NCBI RefSeq assembly: GCF_036323735.1
Contig: NW_026947401.1
Span: 186,001-250,000, forward strand
Length of the DNA: 64,000 nt
Direction: 5' to 3'
Origin: Rattus norvegicus
Lineage: Eukaryota; Chordata; Mammalia; Rodentia; Muridae
Positions 34,106-44,793 of this stretch are shown here, piece after piece (the stretch's first letter is position 1; every line of letters starts with the position of its first letter). The notes under the pieces are model-generated. The model was not told where the DNA came from. It saw nothing but the letters and a program-made list of their open reading frames with translations, and made no database searches. Made by a program: the position numbers and the translations under genes.

Positions 34106-35828
34106 ACCATGTCTGCTCTATCTATCTTTGTCTCTGAAGGTCTTGTAGGTTGTGTTCATTTTGGACTGAAGGTTTTTTGGTTGTTGTTGTTTATTTTTTT
34201 TTCTTGTCACATTACTGGTAGTCATGTGTGGCAACAGAAGTGGCATTTTAAGAATCCTTATCCCCATTGCGAATGTCAACCCAATAGACACCCTGGGGAT
34301 TTGCCTTTCCCAGGTCTCTGGCACTTCCTAGAGATGCACACCCCACACTTGTGATTTCCATTCCCTTTTCCCTTCATTCACAATACCTAGTTCCTCCAAA
34401 CCCACTATATCCAATTCCTCCTACACATTCCCTTCTCTACCTCCCCTCCCATTCAGTTTCCTCCTTTCCTCCATCCGCCTCAATATCTATTCTGCTGAAT
34501 GCATTTTAAAGTCAATATTTAGGAAAAATACTGAGTAAGTATAGGAAGAATTTCAGTAATTATGGTCGATGTTTAGGCAAGATATGAACATATTAAATTG
34601 TATAGAGGCCACAATTACTACATATATTGATATAAGAGTCACTGTCTTTATTACATTCAACTTGAAGGAAAACCATTTATATATTCTATTAAGTTATACA
34701 AGGGAATCTGTTAAAAGAGTTACATACATCACACAACTTTATTACTTTGAATGCTCTCTTTATTGCAAATATTTACGAAATGAAAAGTACAACGGTTTAA
34801 ACTCATGTAAGTGTACTTTGTTGTAAAGTTAAAGTTTATATATACAGGTTGATGACAACAGTCATCTCAGATTCACAGGAGATAAATACATCAGGGAGTC
34901 ATCTATTACCTTACCTGTCTTCTTTCCTTTATTCCTGAGGAAGACTCATCTCATTTGCAGCCCCTCATGTGAGAGATGGATCAGAAAATGCTGAGTGTCT
35001 ACAACCCAGTATACAACGATAGAAAAGATAAAAGACAACATCTCCAAATAGTATACACAATCGAAACTTTCTTGTAGATCTTGAAACAAAATGCAAAGAA
35101 CAAACCCACATCTTAGGATATTACCACATATACGAAACGGTAGCTGGAGGAAGCATTCTCAGGGTATTTTAAACATTTGCACCTAGGAATGAAACTGGCT
35201 CCGTGAACATGAAGATTTACTCTTTTGGCAAGAAAGTCTGTCTCCTGATAGTCATGTCATCTGTCCATCACTAGAGCAACGGCCATGCTTTATGAATGTG
35301 TACAGATAAACACATACTGGTTTCCACGTTTTTCAAAGAATTACAAGAAGAACCTGAAAAAGAATACATAATTTTCCAGAGATGAAATATGGAATTTAAA
35401 TTAGTCATCATACATATGTTGTTAAATTTTTCAGCCTACTATTATTTAATAATTATGACTATTCCTGCTATGAATGAAGAGATGGTTATTTAATGTCTAC
35501 CAATCCTCAAAGCCTGAAACATTGTGAAAAATTGTATTATTTCTCCCTACCTTGTGTCTTTGGTCACCAACCTTTCCATTGCTCGTCCAAATACTCTTTC
35601 TCAAATAGATCAGAGGACTACGTGAGGGTGTCAGTCTCATGAAGAAGACCAAGGAACTTTCTGTACTTGCATGTATTTGCTCTACGGAACATGTAAATAA
35701 AACTTTCAGTTTCAAGAACTAAAACATGGCCGTCCATTGGGGCCCACATGAACCATAATCTTCCTGGCATCAGTGAATATTAGCAAACTAGTAACAGCGC
35801 AGACAATAATATAATGGAATAATTCTGG
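34106..35828. other. Unassigned DNA
   Basis: A C/T-rich stretch at about 34360-34500 may be more L1 3'UTR. Otherwise AT-rich sequence with short, unsupported frames only. Confidence 0.5.
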
Positions 35829-35829
35829 G

Positions 35830-35863
<34 letters not shown>

Positions 35864-35880
35864 TATATAATGATGATGAC

Positions 35881-35929
<49 letters not shown>
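35829..35929. repeat. (AAT)n trinucleotide tract
   Basis: Two ATA runs separated by a short ATGATGATGAC stretch. The minus-strand poly-Tyr frame is an artefact of the repeat. Confidence 0.96.
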
Positions 35930-36185
35930 GAATATTCCCCTCAAGGGATCACAGACTAAGGAAAGTAAATGTAGAGACTTTTTTTCAAGGGTTATTGTAT
36001 CAATTAAAGTAATTCTCACTAGGACAGACTCCTCATACATGAAAATCACTCAACCTGTCATGTCTTCACAGAGAGTTGAGAACCAGGGTGGTCTTTTCTT
36101 AGGACAAGAGAAAGATTTGCCAACCTTCCAAAAAGAAAAGCAAACCAGACAGTCTGTGTGTAAGGATGGTTAGCTTGTGCATGAC

Positions 36186-36187
<2 letters not shown>
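35930..36187. other. Short unassigned stretch
   Basis: Nothing recognisable. Confidence 0.5.
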
Positions 36188-36230
<43 letters not shown>

Positions 36231-36578
36231 TGCACACACACACACAGGCACACACACACACATGCACACAAACACAAACAGACACACACACGCATACACA
36301 AAGATACACAGAGAGACACAGACCGATAGACAGACAGAAACACACACACAGAGACACAGACTCAGAGACAGACACACATACACACATATACAGACACACA
36401 TAAACACAGAAAGACACACAAAGAAACACACACATACAAACTCTCCCACACATAAAAATACACACACAGACACACACACACAGACTCACAGAGAGACACA
36501 CAGACACACAATCACACATAAACACTCACACACATAAAAATACACACACACAGAAACACACAGACACACAGACACACA

Positions 36579-36617
<39 letters not shown>
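36188..36617. repeat. Long degenerate CA/CAGA-rich microsatellite
   Basis: About 430 bp of (CA)n with CAGACA, CATA and GAGACA variants, including a repeated CACACATAAAAATACACACA stretch (near 36448 and 36529). The long frames on both strands are translations of it. Confidence 0.95.
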
Positions 36618-36619
<2 letters not shown>

Positions 36620-37455
36620 CTGATGTATGCTTCCTAGAGTGTTTAGGTGCAAAAGGATGAAGTGGCCCCAGGAACTAGTCGGTCAACACAATCTTGGTCA
36701 GCCTGCAAGTGAGTTGGGGGTTGCTCCAAGGTATTCAGTGTCACAACTCTCTTAGAAGGTATTCAGGGACGTGCTGTGTGCATATATTTTACTCAGGTTG
36801 AACAAGGGCTACACAAATCTTGGAGAGGGGGAAGGGGTTTTCGGGTGCATTTACATCGATAAGAGGCTTAAGGTACCAGGAAGGCATCATTTGCTTGAGC
36901 TTTTATAATCTCTGTCCCAGCATCCGTCTGTTGTTCAGGGATCTCCATTTGACTTCCTCAGAAACGGACTCGACTGAATGTGACCATCCCCAACCCTGAG
37001 GTCCTACTCCCTTGATTTCAAAGGATTGAAGGTTCGGACTCTGCGTTCTCTATCAGATTACATCCTCGGGAGGTTGCCCTCTAGATGCCGTGAATAAACC
37101 AGTTCATCCATCAAGTTTCTGCACTAACCCGTATGTCCCCTAACTCTGGCCGGTTCTCTTTGCACCGCGCTATCTCTCCTTCTTCCCCTCTGACCTTCTG
37201 TTCATGTCCTCAGTCGCCCTCACTCATCCACAGAATCTGTTCCAGTTTTCCTTTCAGAGAGGTCAATGCTTTCCCCTCACCGGCCTTCACCTTTCCTGTG
37301 ACCTCTCTCCATTTGTGGATTGTAGATAGAATAAGATTTATCTCACAGCTGATACTATCCATAGGTAAACGTGCGCCATGTTTGTCTCCCTAGGTCTCAG
37401 TTCACTCTCGGGGTGTTTTTTTTTTTCCTAATTTCAACTATTTTCCATGATGCTT
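36618..37455. other. Unassigned, GC-richer stretch
   Basis: About 840 bp with higher GC than the surroundings and C/T-rich blocks near 37130-37300. GTGAATAAACC near 37092 resembles a polyadenylation signal and the stretch could be an old LTR, but no borders are visible. Confidence 0.4.
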
Positions 37456-37605
37456 CATGATATCATGCCCTCATCACGATGATATCATGCCCCCACCTCC
37501 ATGATGTCATGTCCCACTCTCATGATGTCATGTCCCACCCACATGATGTCATGCCCAACACCCATGATTTCACGCCCCCATCCCAGTGATGTCATGCCTG
37601 CGCCC
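37456..37605. repeat. Minisatellite of 21-22 bp with CRE-like cores
   Basis: Seven units start near 37456, 37478, 37500, 37521, 37542, 37563 and 37585, with consensus CATGATGTCATGCCCCCACCC. TGATGTCA occurs at 37502, 37523, 37544 and 37587, TGATATCA at 37458 and 37480, and TGATTTCA at 37565. Confidence 0.92.
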
Positions 37606-37619
37606 CTTGCTTGAATAGT

Positions 37620-39030
37620 TGCATATATTCAACAGGTAACATTCTGAATGCTGCCCTTTCACCACACTCCTCCAGGCTCCACCCATTTACAGCCCCTCCT
37701 TCTATTCACTCCCCTTCTTCTCTAACAGAGTGGAGGACCCCTCTTGGTGCAATCTCTCCCCTGGCACATCAAGTCTTTGCAGAACTAGATTCATTGTCTC
37801 CCATCAGGTACTGAAAACGCAGCCCGAGTAAGAGAACAGGATCCACAGACAGGCGACAGGTTTAGTGAACACACGTGAAGACCATTGTGCTCCTCTACTT
37901 TGTCAGTCCTTCCTTCAGCTCTTCAGTGAGAATCACTGAGCTCCTTCCGGTATTTGGCCGTGCACCTCTGCTTCTGTGTCTGTCGGCTGCTTGATGGAGC
38001 CTTGCTGAGGACATAACGCGACCCTCCCGTCTGCAAACACAAGAAAGGACCATTAATAATGTCAGTGTTTGTCGTTTGCCATTAGGATAAGGCTCACATC
38101 CGGGCACTTATCCTTTGACCATTCCCTCATTTCCTTTTCTATTTCTGTCCATGTGTTTCTTATGGTGGAGGCAATTTCTGAGTCAAAATTTTGGGGGTGG
38201 CTTTGAGTCCTTATCCTTCCACCTTGGGTCCTCTCTAGCTGAAGAAAGTGAACATTTCAGTATCTGTATCCCCACTGTTAAGAGTCTCAGCTAAAGTCAC
38301 TCTCATGGACGCAGGGGTAGTCTCACCCATCCCAGATTGCAGGGAAATCACAGAGATAGCACCCACCCTGCCCAGTCTTTGATTTCAGTTTATTCTCTTG
38401 GCCCTCTGTCCCACTTGCCCGTCTCTCCCAAGAAATGATTCTCAAACACCATTTCCCTTCCCATCCCCTTAGGCACACAGTCTTTTCCTTCCATCTGCCT
38501 CTTCTCATTAGTTTATTCCTCCTTCTGAGTGAAATTAAAGAATTTTTCTTGGCCCTTTCTTCTTCTTTATCCTCTTTGGTTCTGTAGATCTTAGTGTGTG
38601 AATTCTGTAGTTTATGCCTAACACCCCCTTTAAGTGAATATGTACATGTTATTTGGGTCTCAGTAACCTCATTCAGGATAATACTTTCTCATTCCATCTA
38701 CTTGACTGCAGCTTCTCAATGTCCTTATTTTAATATATGTGTAGTATTCCATTGTGTAAAGGAACCACATTATCTGTAGCCATTGTTTGGTTGAGGGGCA
38801 TCTGGCTTATTTCTATTTTCTGTTCATTATGAAGAAATCCACTATGAACATAATGGAGTACATGTCCTTGCGGTATGGCAGAGGTCTTTTCAGATATAAG
38901 ACAAGATGTAGTATAGCCGGTTCTTTATATATATTCCCCATTTTATCAGAATCCACTGGATAGATACGGAAAGCATTATAAGTATTTGCTCTTCCCCCAG
39001 CAAAAGTAATTTGTATCCTGATATTTATCT
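37620..39030 (-). mobile_element. L1 3' portion (3'UTR and end of ORF2), minus strand
   Basis: 3'UTR landmarks in reverse order are CCTGGCACATCAAGTCTTTGC, GAACAGGATCCACAGACAGG, TCTGAGTCAAAATTTTGGGGG and TCAGCTAAAGTCACTCTCATG. The end of ORF2 follows at about 38600-39030, where GTAGTATTCCATTGTGTAAAGG and CATTATGAAGAAATCCACTATG are readable. It may be the missing 3' part of the L1 pieces at 40.9-43.4 kb. Confidence 0.7.
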
Positions 39031-39408
39031 GCTTCCTCAAAGGAGGTTTCCCCCCGACTGGCCCTCTGTCATGGACTTAGGAGATGGCATATGAACCTTC
39101 TTCCCATTATAACCGGTCAGTAAATGCTAGAGCCTATTACTGAGAGCCAGAGGGGAAAGTTGGTACTGGAGGTTTGGCTGCGGGGTTAGGTAGAGAGGCA
39201 GAAGAGGGTAAGAGGGAAAGGCAGAGGACTGAAGAAAAAGAGGAGGGAGTAATGATGGAAAGAATCCATATGTCCTTGAGAAAGCACATGTAGCAACGTG
39301 TTTTCTGGTTGGGGAATACATTATGATAGCGTTAGATCTGCCCAATACACATGTATAGATTGTAATTATAATAACCAGATTGTGTGTTTTCTTATGGGTT
39401 CATTGAGT
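39031..39408. other. Unassigned, purine-rich stretch
   Basis: AGAGGCAGAAGAGGGTAAGAGG-type purine-rich DNA near 39190-39250. Nothing recognisable. Confidence 0.45.
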
Positions 39409-39711
39409 TCAGAAATTCCAACAAGCTTTCCTCAACAGTATTTCTGGATTAAATTTTCTGTTAATAGAGATCTCCCCTTGTAGGGTCTCTAACCATTGCT
39501 CCATAGTCCAGTAGACAAAGTTGTTCCTTCTTCGGTCATGTCTCTTGTAATTTCTATAGAATTCTGTGTCTTCAGTGACCCAGGCCCAGTGTTCCCTTTT
39601 CTCGAGGTCTTCAATGATCTCACTCAGAGGTTTCAGGTTTCTCAACTCGTTCCATCTAGTTGACTGCAGCTTCACAATGTCCTTATTTTTCACAGCTGCA
39701 TAGTATACCAT
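39409..39711 (-). pseudogene. 100-codon chimeric frame: L1 ORF2-like start joined to unknown sequence
   Basis: The frame starts MVYYAAVKNKDIVKLQ, which resembles the C-terminal IYTMEYYSAIKN block of L1 ORF2. After STRW it continues into sequence I cannot place (LSEIIEDLEKREHWAWVTED and a Trp/Arg-rich tail). The DNA TTGACTGCAGCTTC followed by CAATGTCCTTATTTT also occurs near 38701, so part of this stretch is duplicated. Probably repeat debris that happens to be open. Confidence 0.4.
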
Positions 39712-40335
39712 TTCAAATATTTCCTGATAATAGTGAACCGTAGCAAGCAGCTAAAATTTCCCAAGAAAACATTAAACATTCAGTATCTAAATCTAGATCT
39801 CCTCATCCAATGATGCTTGGGCTGATTGAATGGTGTGGCATGAGCAGTTTGTTCTTACAGACGCCAAATCCATTTCCTTCTCCAGTAGTGGCTGCCATCC
39901 CTCTGTTAGAGATTTTTACCCTGGTTATTTTCGGTGACTTATGTGATTTAGAAATTGTGATACCATCTGCATGTTAGAAAGCTAGAGATGTTTCAGGTTG
40001 ACCCTGCCTCCACAGCCCATGAGGTAACATGTGCTCATTGGGCAACCATGTCACACCCAAATAGCAAGATGTCGTCTTTGACTCCACACATGACTGCAAG
40101 ATTGCGTCTTGTCGTGCATGCACTTTGGCAACCATGTCATACCTGACAGTGAGATAGCAACTTTGTATCTTCACCCAAAAGTAAGATGGCCTCTTTGAAT
40201 CTCTTAATCCTACCTGTCTATGAGCATGGGAGGTCTTTTTGTCTTCTGCTACCTTCCTCAGTTTCTCTCTTCAGAGACTTGGAGTTCACACCAGACATGT
40301 TTCTGATGTGCTAGGTTAGAGTTATTTTATATTTC

Positions 40336-40337
<2 letters not shown>
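39712..40337. other. Unassigned stretch with recurring AAGATG-type motifs
   Basis: GGCAACCATGTCACACC and GGCAACCATGTCATACC lie 86 bp apart (40041 and 40127). CAAGATGTCGTCTTTGA, CAAGATTGCGTCTTGTC, GAGATAGCAACTTTGTA and TAAGATGGCCTCTTTGA occur between 40065 and 40198. Possibly an old LTR fragment. Confidence 0.5.

Positions 40338-40408
<71 letters not shown>
40338..40408. repeat. (TA)n microsatellite
   Basis: About 70 bp of TA with ACATA interruptions. Confidence 0.96.
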
Positions 40409-40413
<5 letters not shown>

Positions 40414-40884
40414 GCCCATTGTGAATGGCATTGCTTCCCTAATTTCTTCTCAGCCTCTCTGTTATTTGCATGACAGATTATTTTCATTTTATTTTTCATC
40501 CGTCCACTCGGCTGAAGGTGTTATTCATATGTAGGTCATTTCTGGTAAATCTTTGGGATCACATATGTTCACTATTATATGATGTGTGAATGGTGATACA
40601 CTGAGTTCTGATTTTCCAATATCATCCCCTCGACTTCCTTTGGTTGTCTTATTGCTCTAGCTGGGAATTTAAGGACTTTTCTGAAAGGATGCTGCGAAAT
40701 GAGCAGTCTGTTCTCATTCTCCAATTTAGTCGAATTGCCTTTTGTTTCCCCCCCCCATATTTGGTATTAACTGGTGGACTGCTTTATTTCATTTTATGTA
40801 ATATTTTTGTATTTATTTTAGTATTTTATTGCATTATGTATGTGCCTGTCATCCCTGGTCTCCCTGAGACCACAAATAGCGAAG
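40409..40884. other. Unassigned stretch
   Basis: Contains a C9 run at 40750-40758. The 121-codon plus-strand frame at 40644-41009 runs into reverse-oriented L1 sequence and has no recognisable features. Confidence 0.5.
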
Positions 40885-40984
40885 GACGATTTATTCTGTC
40901 AAAGGCTTTTTCAGCATCTAAAGAGATACTCTTGCATTTTTTTCTTTGTTTCTTCAATTCTGCTCCTTCACACCATTGTGTAAT

Positions 40985-41215
40985 AGTGCATATTAAAAAT
41001 TCATATTAAATATATTAATAATTAATATATTAATTTTGAAATATTAATTTAATATTGTAACATAACATATCAATATTAATTATATTTACCATATTAATAT
41101 AATTTAATGTATAATACACAATGTTAATATTAATATAATACATTAATATTAGTTATATATTATAATATTAAGATATAACAATTTAATATGTTACTATATA
41201 TATTGCATGATATGC
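40985..41215. repeat. AT-rich low-complexity stretch (ATTAAT/TTAATATA words)
   Basis: Almost entirely A and T with many short inverted words such as TATTAATATTA. It sits inside an L1 ORF2 segment and is not part of L1. Confidence 0.85.
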
Positions 41216-42292
41216 AACTACCAAAAAGTTAAATCAAAGGAGAGCTCCCACGTTAATGGAAAGTGCTGAGGGCAGAATTTTTTTTTCAGTTCAGTTTGTT
41301 AATATGGTGGATTTCTTTGATCAGTTTTCATCGATTGATCCACTCCTGCATCCTCAGGAGCAAGCCTACTAAATGTCGCTGGATGGCGGATTGAAATGTC
41401 CTTGGATTTTGTTTTCAAGCATTTTACCTAGTCTTTTTTCCACCAATGTTCGTCAGGGAATTCGTCTGAAATTCTTTCTTTGTTGAGTTGATTTGTGATT
41501 TTGGTGTCAGGGCGACAATGCTGTCATGGAATCAGTTTGGTTATTTTCCTTCTGTTTCTGTGTTTAGGCGTAGGTTGAGATATCTTTGAAAATCTGGTAG
41601 AAGTCTGTGCTCAATCAATCTGGCCCTGGGAATTTTACAGTGGGGAAACTTTTAATTACTGTTTAAAGGTTAAATTACTCTTTAAGTGTTGTAGAGCTAT
41701 TCACATAGTTTATCTGACCTCAGTTTACCTGTGGTCAGTGTTATCCTTCGATACAATCATCCATTTAATTCATAGATTCTAATTTTGCAGACAGCAGGTT
41801 TTTGACACCTAATGATTCTGTGACTTTCATCAGTGTCCATCTATGCGGCTCCCTATTCATTTCTGATTTTGTTATTTGGATGCTGTCTTACCTCCTATTA
41901 CATTATTTGTTTAGGGCTTTGTATGTCTGCTTGATTTTCCCAAGGAACTAGCTCTACTTTTTGTTAATTTTTGTATTCACTTTGTTTCTGATGGATCACT
42001 CTCACCCCGAGTTTGATCATTTCTTTCTGTCCCCTACTTTAATATGTATTTGCTTATTTTTATTTTAGAGATTTAGGATATGCTGGGAAGTTGCTAGTGT
42101 GCGGTCACTCTGATTTCTTTATGAAAGCTCCCTGTGCTGCATATGCATGTTCCCCTTAACACTGCTTTCCTTACGTCCCTTAAGTTTGGGGAATCTGTGC
42201 CTTCATTTTCATTAAATTCTAGGAATGCTTTTTCTTTTTCTTGTCTTCTCTGAACTTGTGGTTCTTCAGTTTGGAGCTATTGAATTTCAATG

Positions 42293-42296
<4 letters not shown>

Positions 42297-42357
<61 letters not shown>
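42297..42357. repeat. (TA)n microsatellite at the A-tail of the ID element
   Basis: About 60 bp of TA abutting the T7 that represents the ID tail. The microsatellite probably grew from that tail region. Confidence 0.95.
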
Positions 42358-42361
<4 letters not shown>

Positions 42362-42442
42362 TTTGTCTGGAGCTGGGGATCAAACCCAGGGCCTTGCACT
42401 TGCTAAGCAAGCGCTCTACCACTGAGCTAAATCCCCAACCCC
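42358..42442 (-). mobile_element. ID (BC1-type) SINE with near-intact pol III promoter
   Basis: On the minus strand it begins GGGGTTGGGGATTTAGCTCA and ends in an A7 tail. The A box TAGCTCAGTGG is perfect (42419-42429) and the B box GGTTTGATCCC (42376-42386) has one change from GGTTCGANNCC. The body has GAGCGCTTGCTTAGCAAG and AAGGCCCTGGG, diagnostic of the tRNA-Ala-derived ID family that expanded strongly in rat. It is inserted within reverse L1 ORF2. Little divergence implies a young insertion. Confidence 0.95.
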
Positions 42443-43398
42443 TATATATTTTTTCTTATTGTTGAAGTCCAGTTTTAATCCCTGGCGATCTGAGAAGATC
42501 CAATGCTTAGCATAGTCTTTCTGTATCCGTTGTGGCTTGTTTATAGTGGGAGAACAAGGTCAGTTTAGGATAAGGTTCCATGAGGTACTGAAAAGAGAGT
42601 GTATACTTTTGTGTTCATGTGAACTATTCTGTAGATATCAGTGTGGTCAATTTAATTGAACCCCGTGTTAGGGACATCATTTATTTATTTATTTATTTTT
42701 TTAGTTTCTGTTTCAATGGTCTGCCCTTAGTGAGAGTGGGACATTGATGGACCCCACTATTAATGTTGAGCTTCGATGTGATATTTAAACTTCAGCAATA
42801 TTTCTCTCACCAATATTGCTGCTTTTGTCTTTGTCTTATAGACATCCAGAATTGAGATGCCATTTTGGTGGATATTTCCTCTGATGCATAATAAGTGTCC
42901 TTCCCAGTCTCTATTCATTACCTTTGGTAGAAAGTCTGATTTGCTGGATGTTAGAATGGTTACACCATCTTGTTTCTTGTGTCCATTTGCTTGGAAAAAC
43001 TTTTCCAACCCCTTGGTCTGAGGTTGTGTCTAGCTCGGTACCTGGATTGTGTTTCTTGGGTGCAACAGAAGGATGTTTCCTCTTTTTAAATCCATTGTGT
43101 TATCCTGTGTCCTTTTACTGTTGAGTAGAGGACATTAATGTTTAAAGGTATTAATGAGATGTTGCGGAAGCATGGTTTTTTTGCTTGCATGTTTTTTGGT
43201 TTTTGTGTTTTCGATTGGGATGTTTGAGAAGGTATGTGAGTATTACTTCTCTTCAGTGGGGTGCATTTTTTTTTGTTTGTATTTTTTGTTTTTGTTTTCT
43301 GGGGAGCTATTGGAGTATGCATGTAAATGTGAGATACTTTCTGTAGTTTATGCTGTGTAATTATTAATTTCTAGTGGGAGGCAGGTATGGTTCATTTT

Positions 43399-43715
43399 CT
43401 GAAAATCCATCAATATATTTCACTATAAAGTGAAACTGAAAGAGAAAAACCACATGATAATCTCATTATATGCTGAAAAAGCTTGCAAAAATATTCCAAC
43501 CCCCATTCATGTTTAAAGCATGAGACCAATCAGGGATATGATTCCTATGCAGAAACATAATAGATGCAATGGACAGCAGGCCGGTACCCAACATCAATCT
43601 AAAGGGAAAGAAACATAAAGCAATTCCATTAAATCAAGGGCAATGTAAGGCTGCCCACTATCCCTATTCTTTATAGTATTTGAAATTCTATCCAGGGTAA
43701 AAGCATAGTTCAAAA
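43399..43715 (+). mobile_element. L1 ORF2 fragment, plus strand, head-to-head with the preceding minus-strand segment
   Basis: Starts at CTGAAAATCCATCAATATATT and reads ENHMIISLYAEKA, then GCPLSLFFIVFEILSRVKA, the reverse-transcriptase region. It overlaps in L1 coordinates with the left end of the minus-strand segment at 40885 by about 110 bp. No 3' end or poly(A) follows. Confidence 0.78.
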
Positions 43716-44604
43716 CTGATTCTGACATGGAATATGGCCAAGGCCTGTGAAGGAGGCTTTACAAACAGCTTTAGAATTCCTGGGGTATGGCCCACTCTTC
43801 AGCACAGTCTCCCTGGACCTTGGTGAGTCATGAACCCCACGAGAACTTCACACAGAGTGTCACTCAGTTATTGCAATCATTCTCTCTTAATCTAAGAAGA
43901 GCATGAAAATCCTCATGGAGCTTCCCACCACTCAGAGGGCAGAGCCATTGGCATTTGGAATAACCGTGGTCCAGGTCTTTTAGCAATTGCCCCTGGGGTA
44001 GATCAGTGCTTCTATCGTTGACCAAGGAAATGTAGAATTGTCACAACCCTTAAAAAGGACCACAACCCTTAAAAAGCATTTGGAAAAATAAAATTGATTG
44101 TGAAGCTGGCTAAGATCTTTTCCGTACTGACTCTGTTATAAAAAACAATGTATGGAACAATTGGTAGTTCAGAAAGGCTGGGATCTTTTAAGGTCAGGGA
44201 TCAAGAACAATGGCGGCACAGACTTATGGTGTGACTGTCACAAATGCTGGACTGTTGATGACTGCTTTCTGAACCAGTTTTACCCTCTGCTTCCTGATAG
44301 GATTTAATAATGATTCCCAATCACAGATGTGCATTCTGATAATTTGAAGCAGATGACATTTTTATTCAGATGTTTATATTACTGTTTTTTTAAAGATTCT
44401 TATAAGAGTATTTTTGAAGATAAATAATACAATACTTAACCATTTCTCTGTAAAATCAAATTGCTTACTAATGAAGTTATGTTGGCCTTGGGAATAATTT
44501 GTTTTCTTTAGGTTACTATGTAATATTTGTTCTAATACTGTATTGGGTATCACTTTTTCAACACTATGCAAGAGAAGAAAACTAAAACATGATCACATTT
44601 TTTG
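43716..44604. other. Unassigned stretch before the second array
   Basis: Moderate GC to about 44250, then AT-rich. ACAACCCTTAAAAAG is repeated 22 bp apart at 44043 and 44065. ACAATGGCGGCAC (near 44210) is a YY1-like motif. No coding signal. Confidence 0.5.
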
Positions 44605-44793
44605 TAATACAATATTCAATAAATTAATGGTCTATAGGGAAATACTGCCCATTGGGAAACAGAGAAAACCTAGAAAATTTAACTGTATGTCACTGGAATG
44701 AACCTGGGAATAAAAATGTTATGTAGAAGAATCTCCTATACTTTATGTTCCTAAGTGATTTCTACCCATGTCAAGTCCCTGACTAACTATCTT
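44605..44793. repeat. Tail of an array unit at the start of the second array
   Basis: Resumes at AATACAATATTCAATAAATTAATGG, equivalent to about 4645 in U2, and runs through CTATGTCACTGGAATGAACC-type sequence to the unit landmark at 44794. The left part of this unit is absent. Confidence 0.8.

Larger units (their letters stand above)
40885..43398 (-). mobile_element. L1 ORF2 segment, minus strand, interrupted by AT-rich DNA and an ID SINE
   Basis: Reverse ORF2 starts at GAAGGACGATTTATTCTGTC (landmark DAEKAFDR on the minus strand) and continues to the ORF2 N-terminal part near 43390. The frame 42760-43008 (82 codons) carries FFQANGHKKQDGVTILTSSK, followed by DFLPKVMNRDWEGHLL, an endonuclease-domain block. 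About 250 bp of ATTAAT-rich low-complexity DNA (40985-41215) and the ID element (42358-42442) interrupt it. Confidence 0.82.

Noticed and set aside
36058..36537. Frames of 155, 126 and 123 codons on both strands
   Set aside because: Translations of a (CA)n-rich microsatellite (poly Val-Cys or Thr-His); no gene signal.
37456..37605. CRISPR-like array
   Set aside because: Units of 21-22 bp are contiguous with no unique spacers, and the surroundings are rodent genomic DNA.
40644..41009. 121-codon hydrophobic frame
   Set aside because: Runs into reverse-oriented L1 ORF2; hydrophobicity comes from T-rich DNA.
42366..42442. Functional tRNA gene
   Set aside because: Has A and B boxes but is the ID SINE, with an A-tail and no plausible anticodon/acceptor pairing.
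44043..44079. Tandem ACAACCCTTAAAAAG
   Set aside because: Only two copies; too short to interpret.
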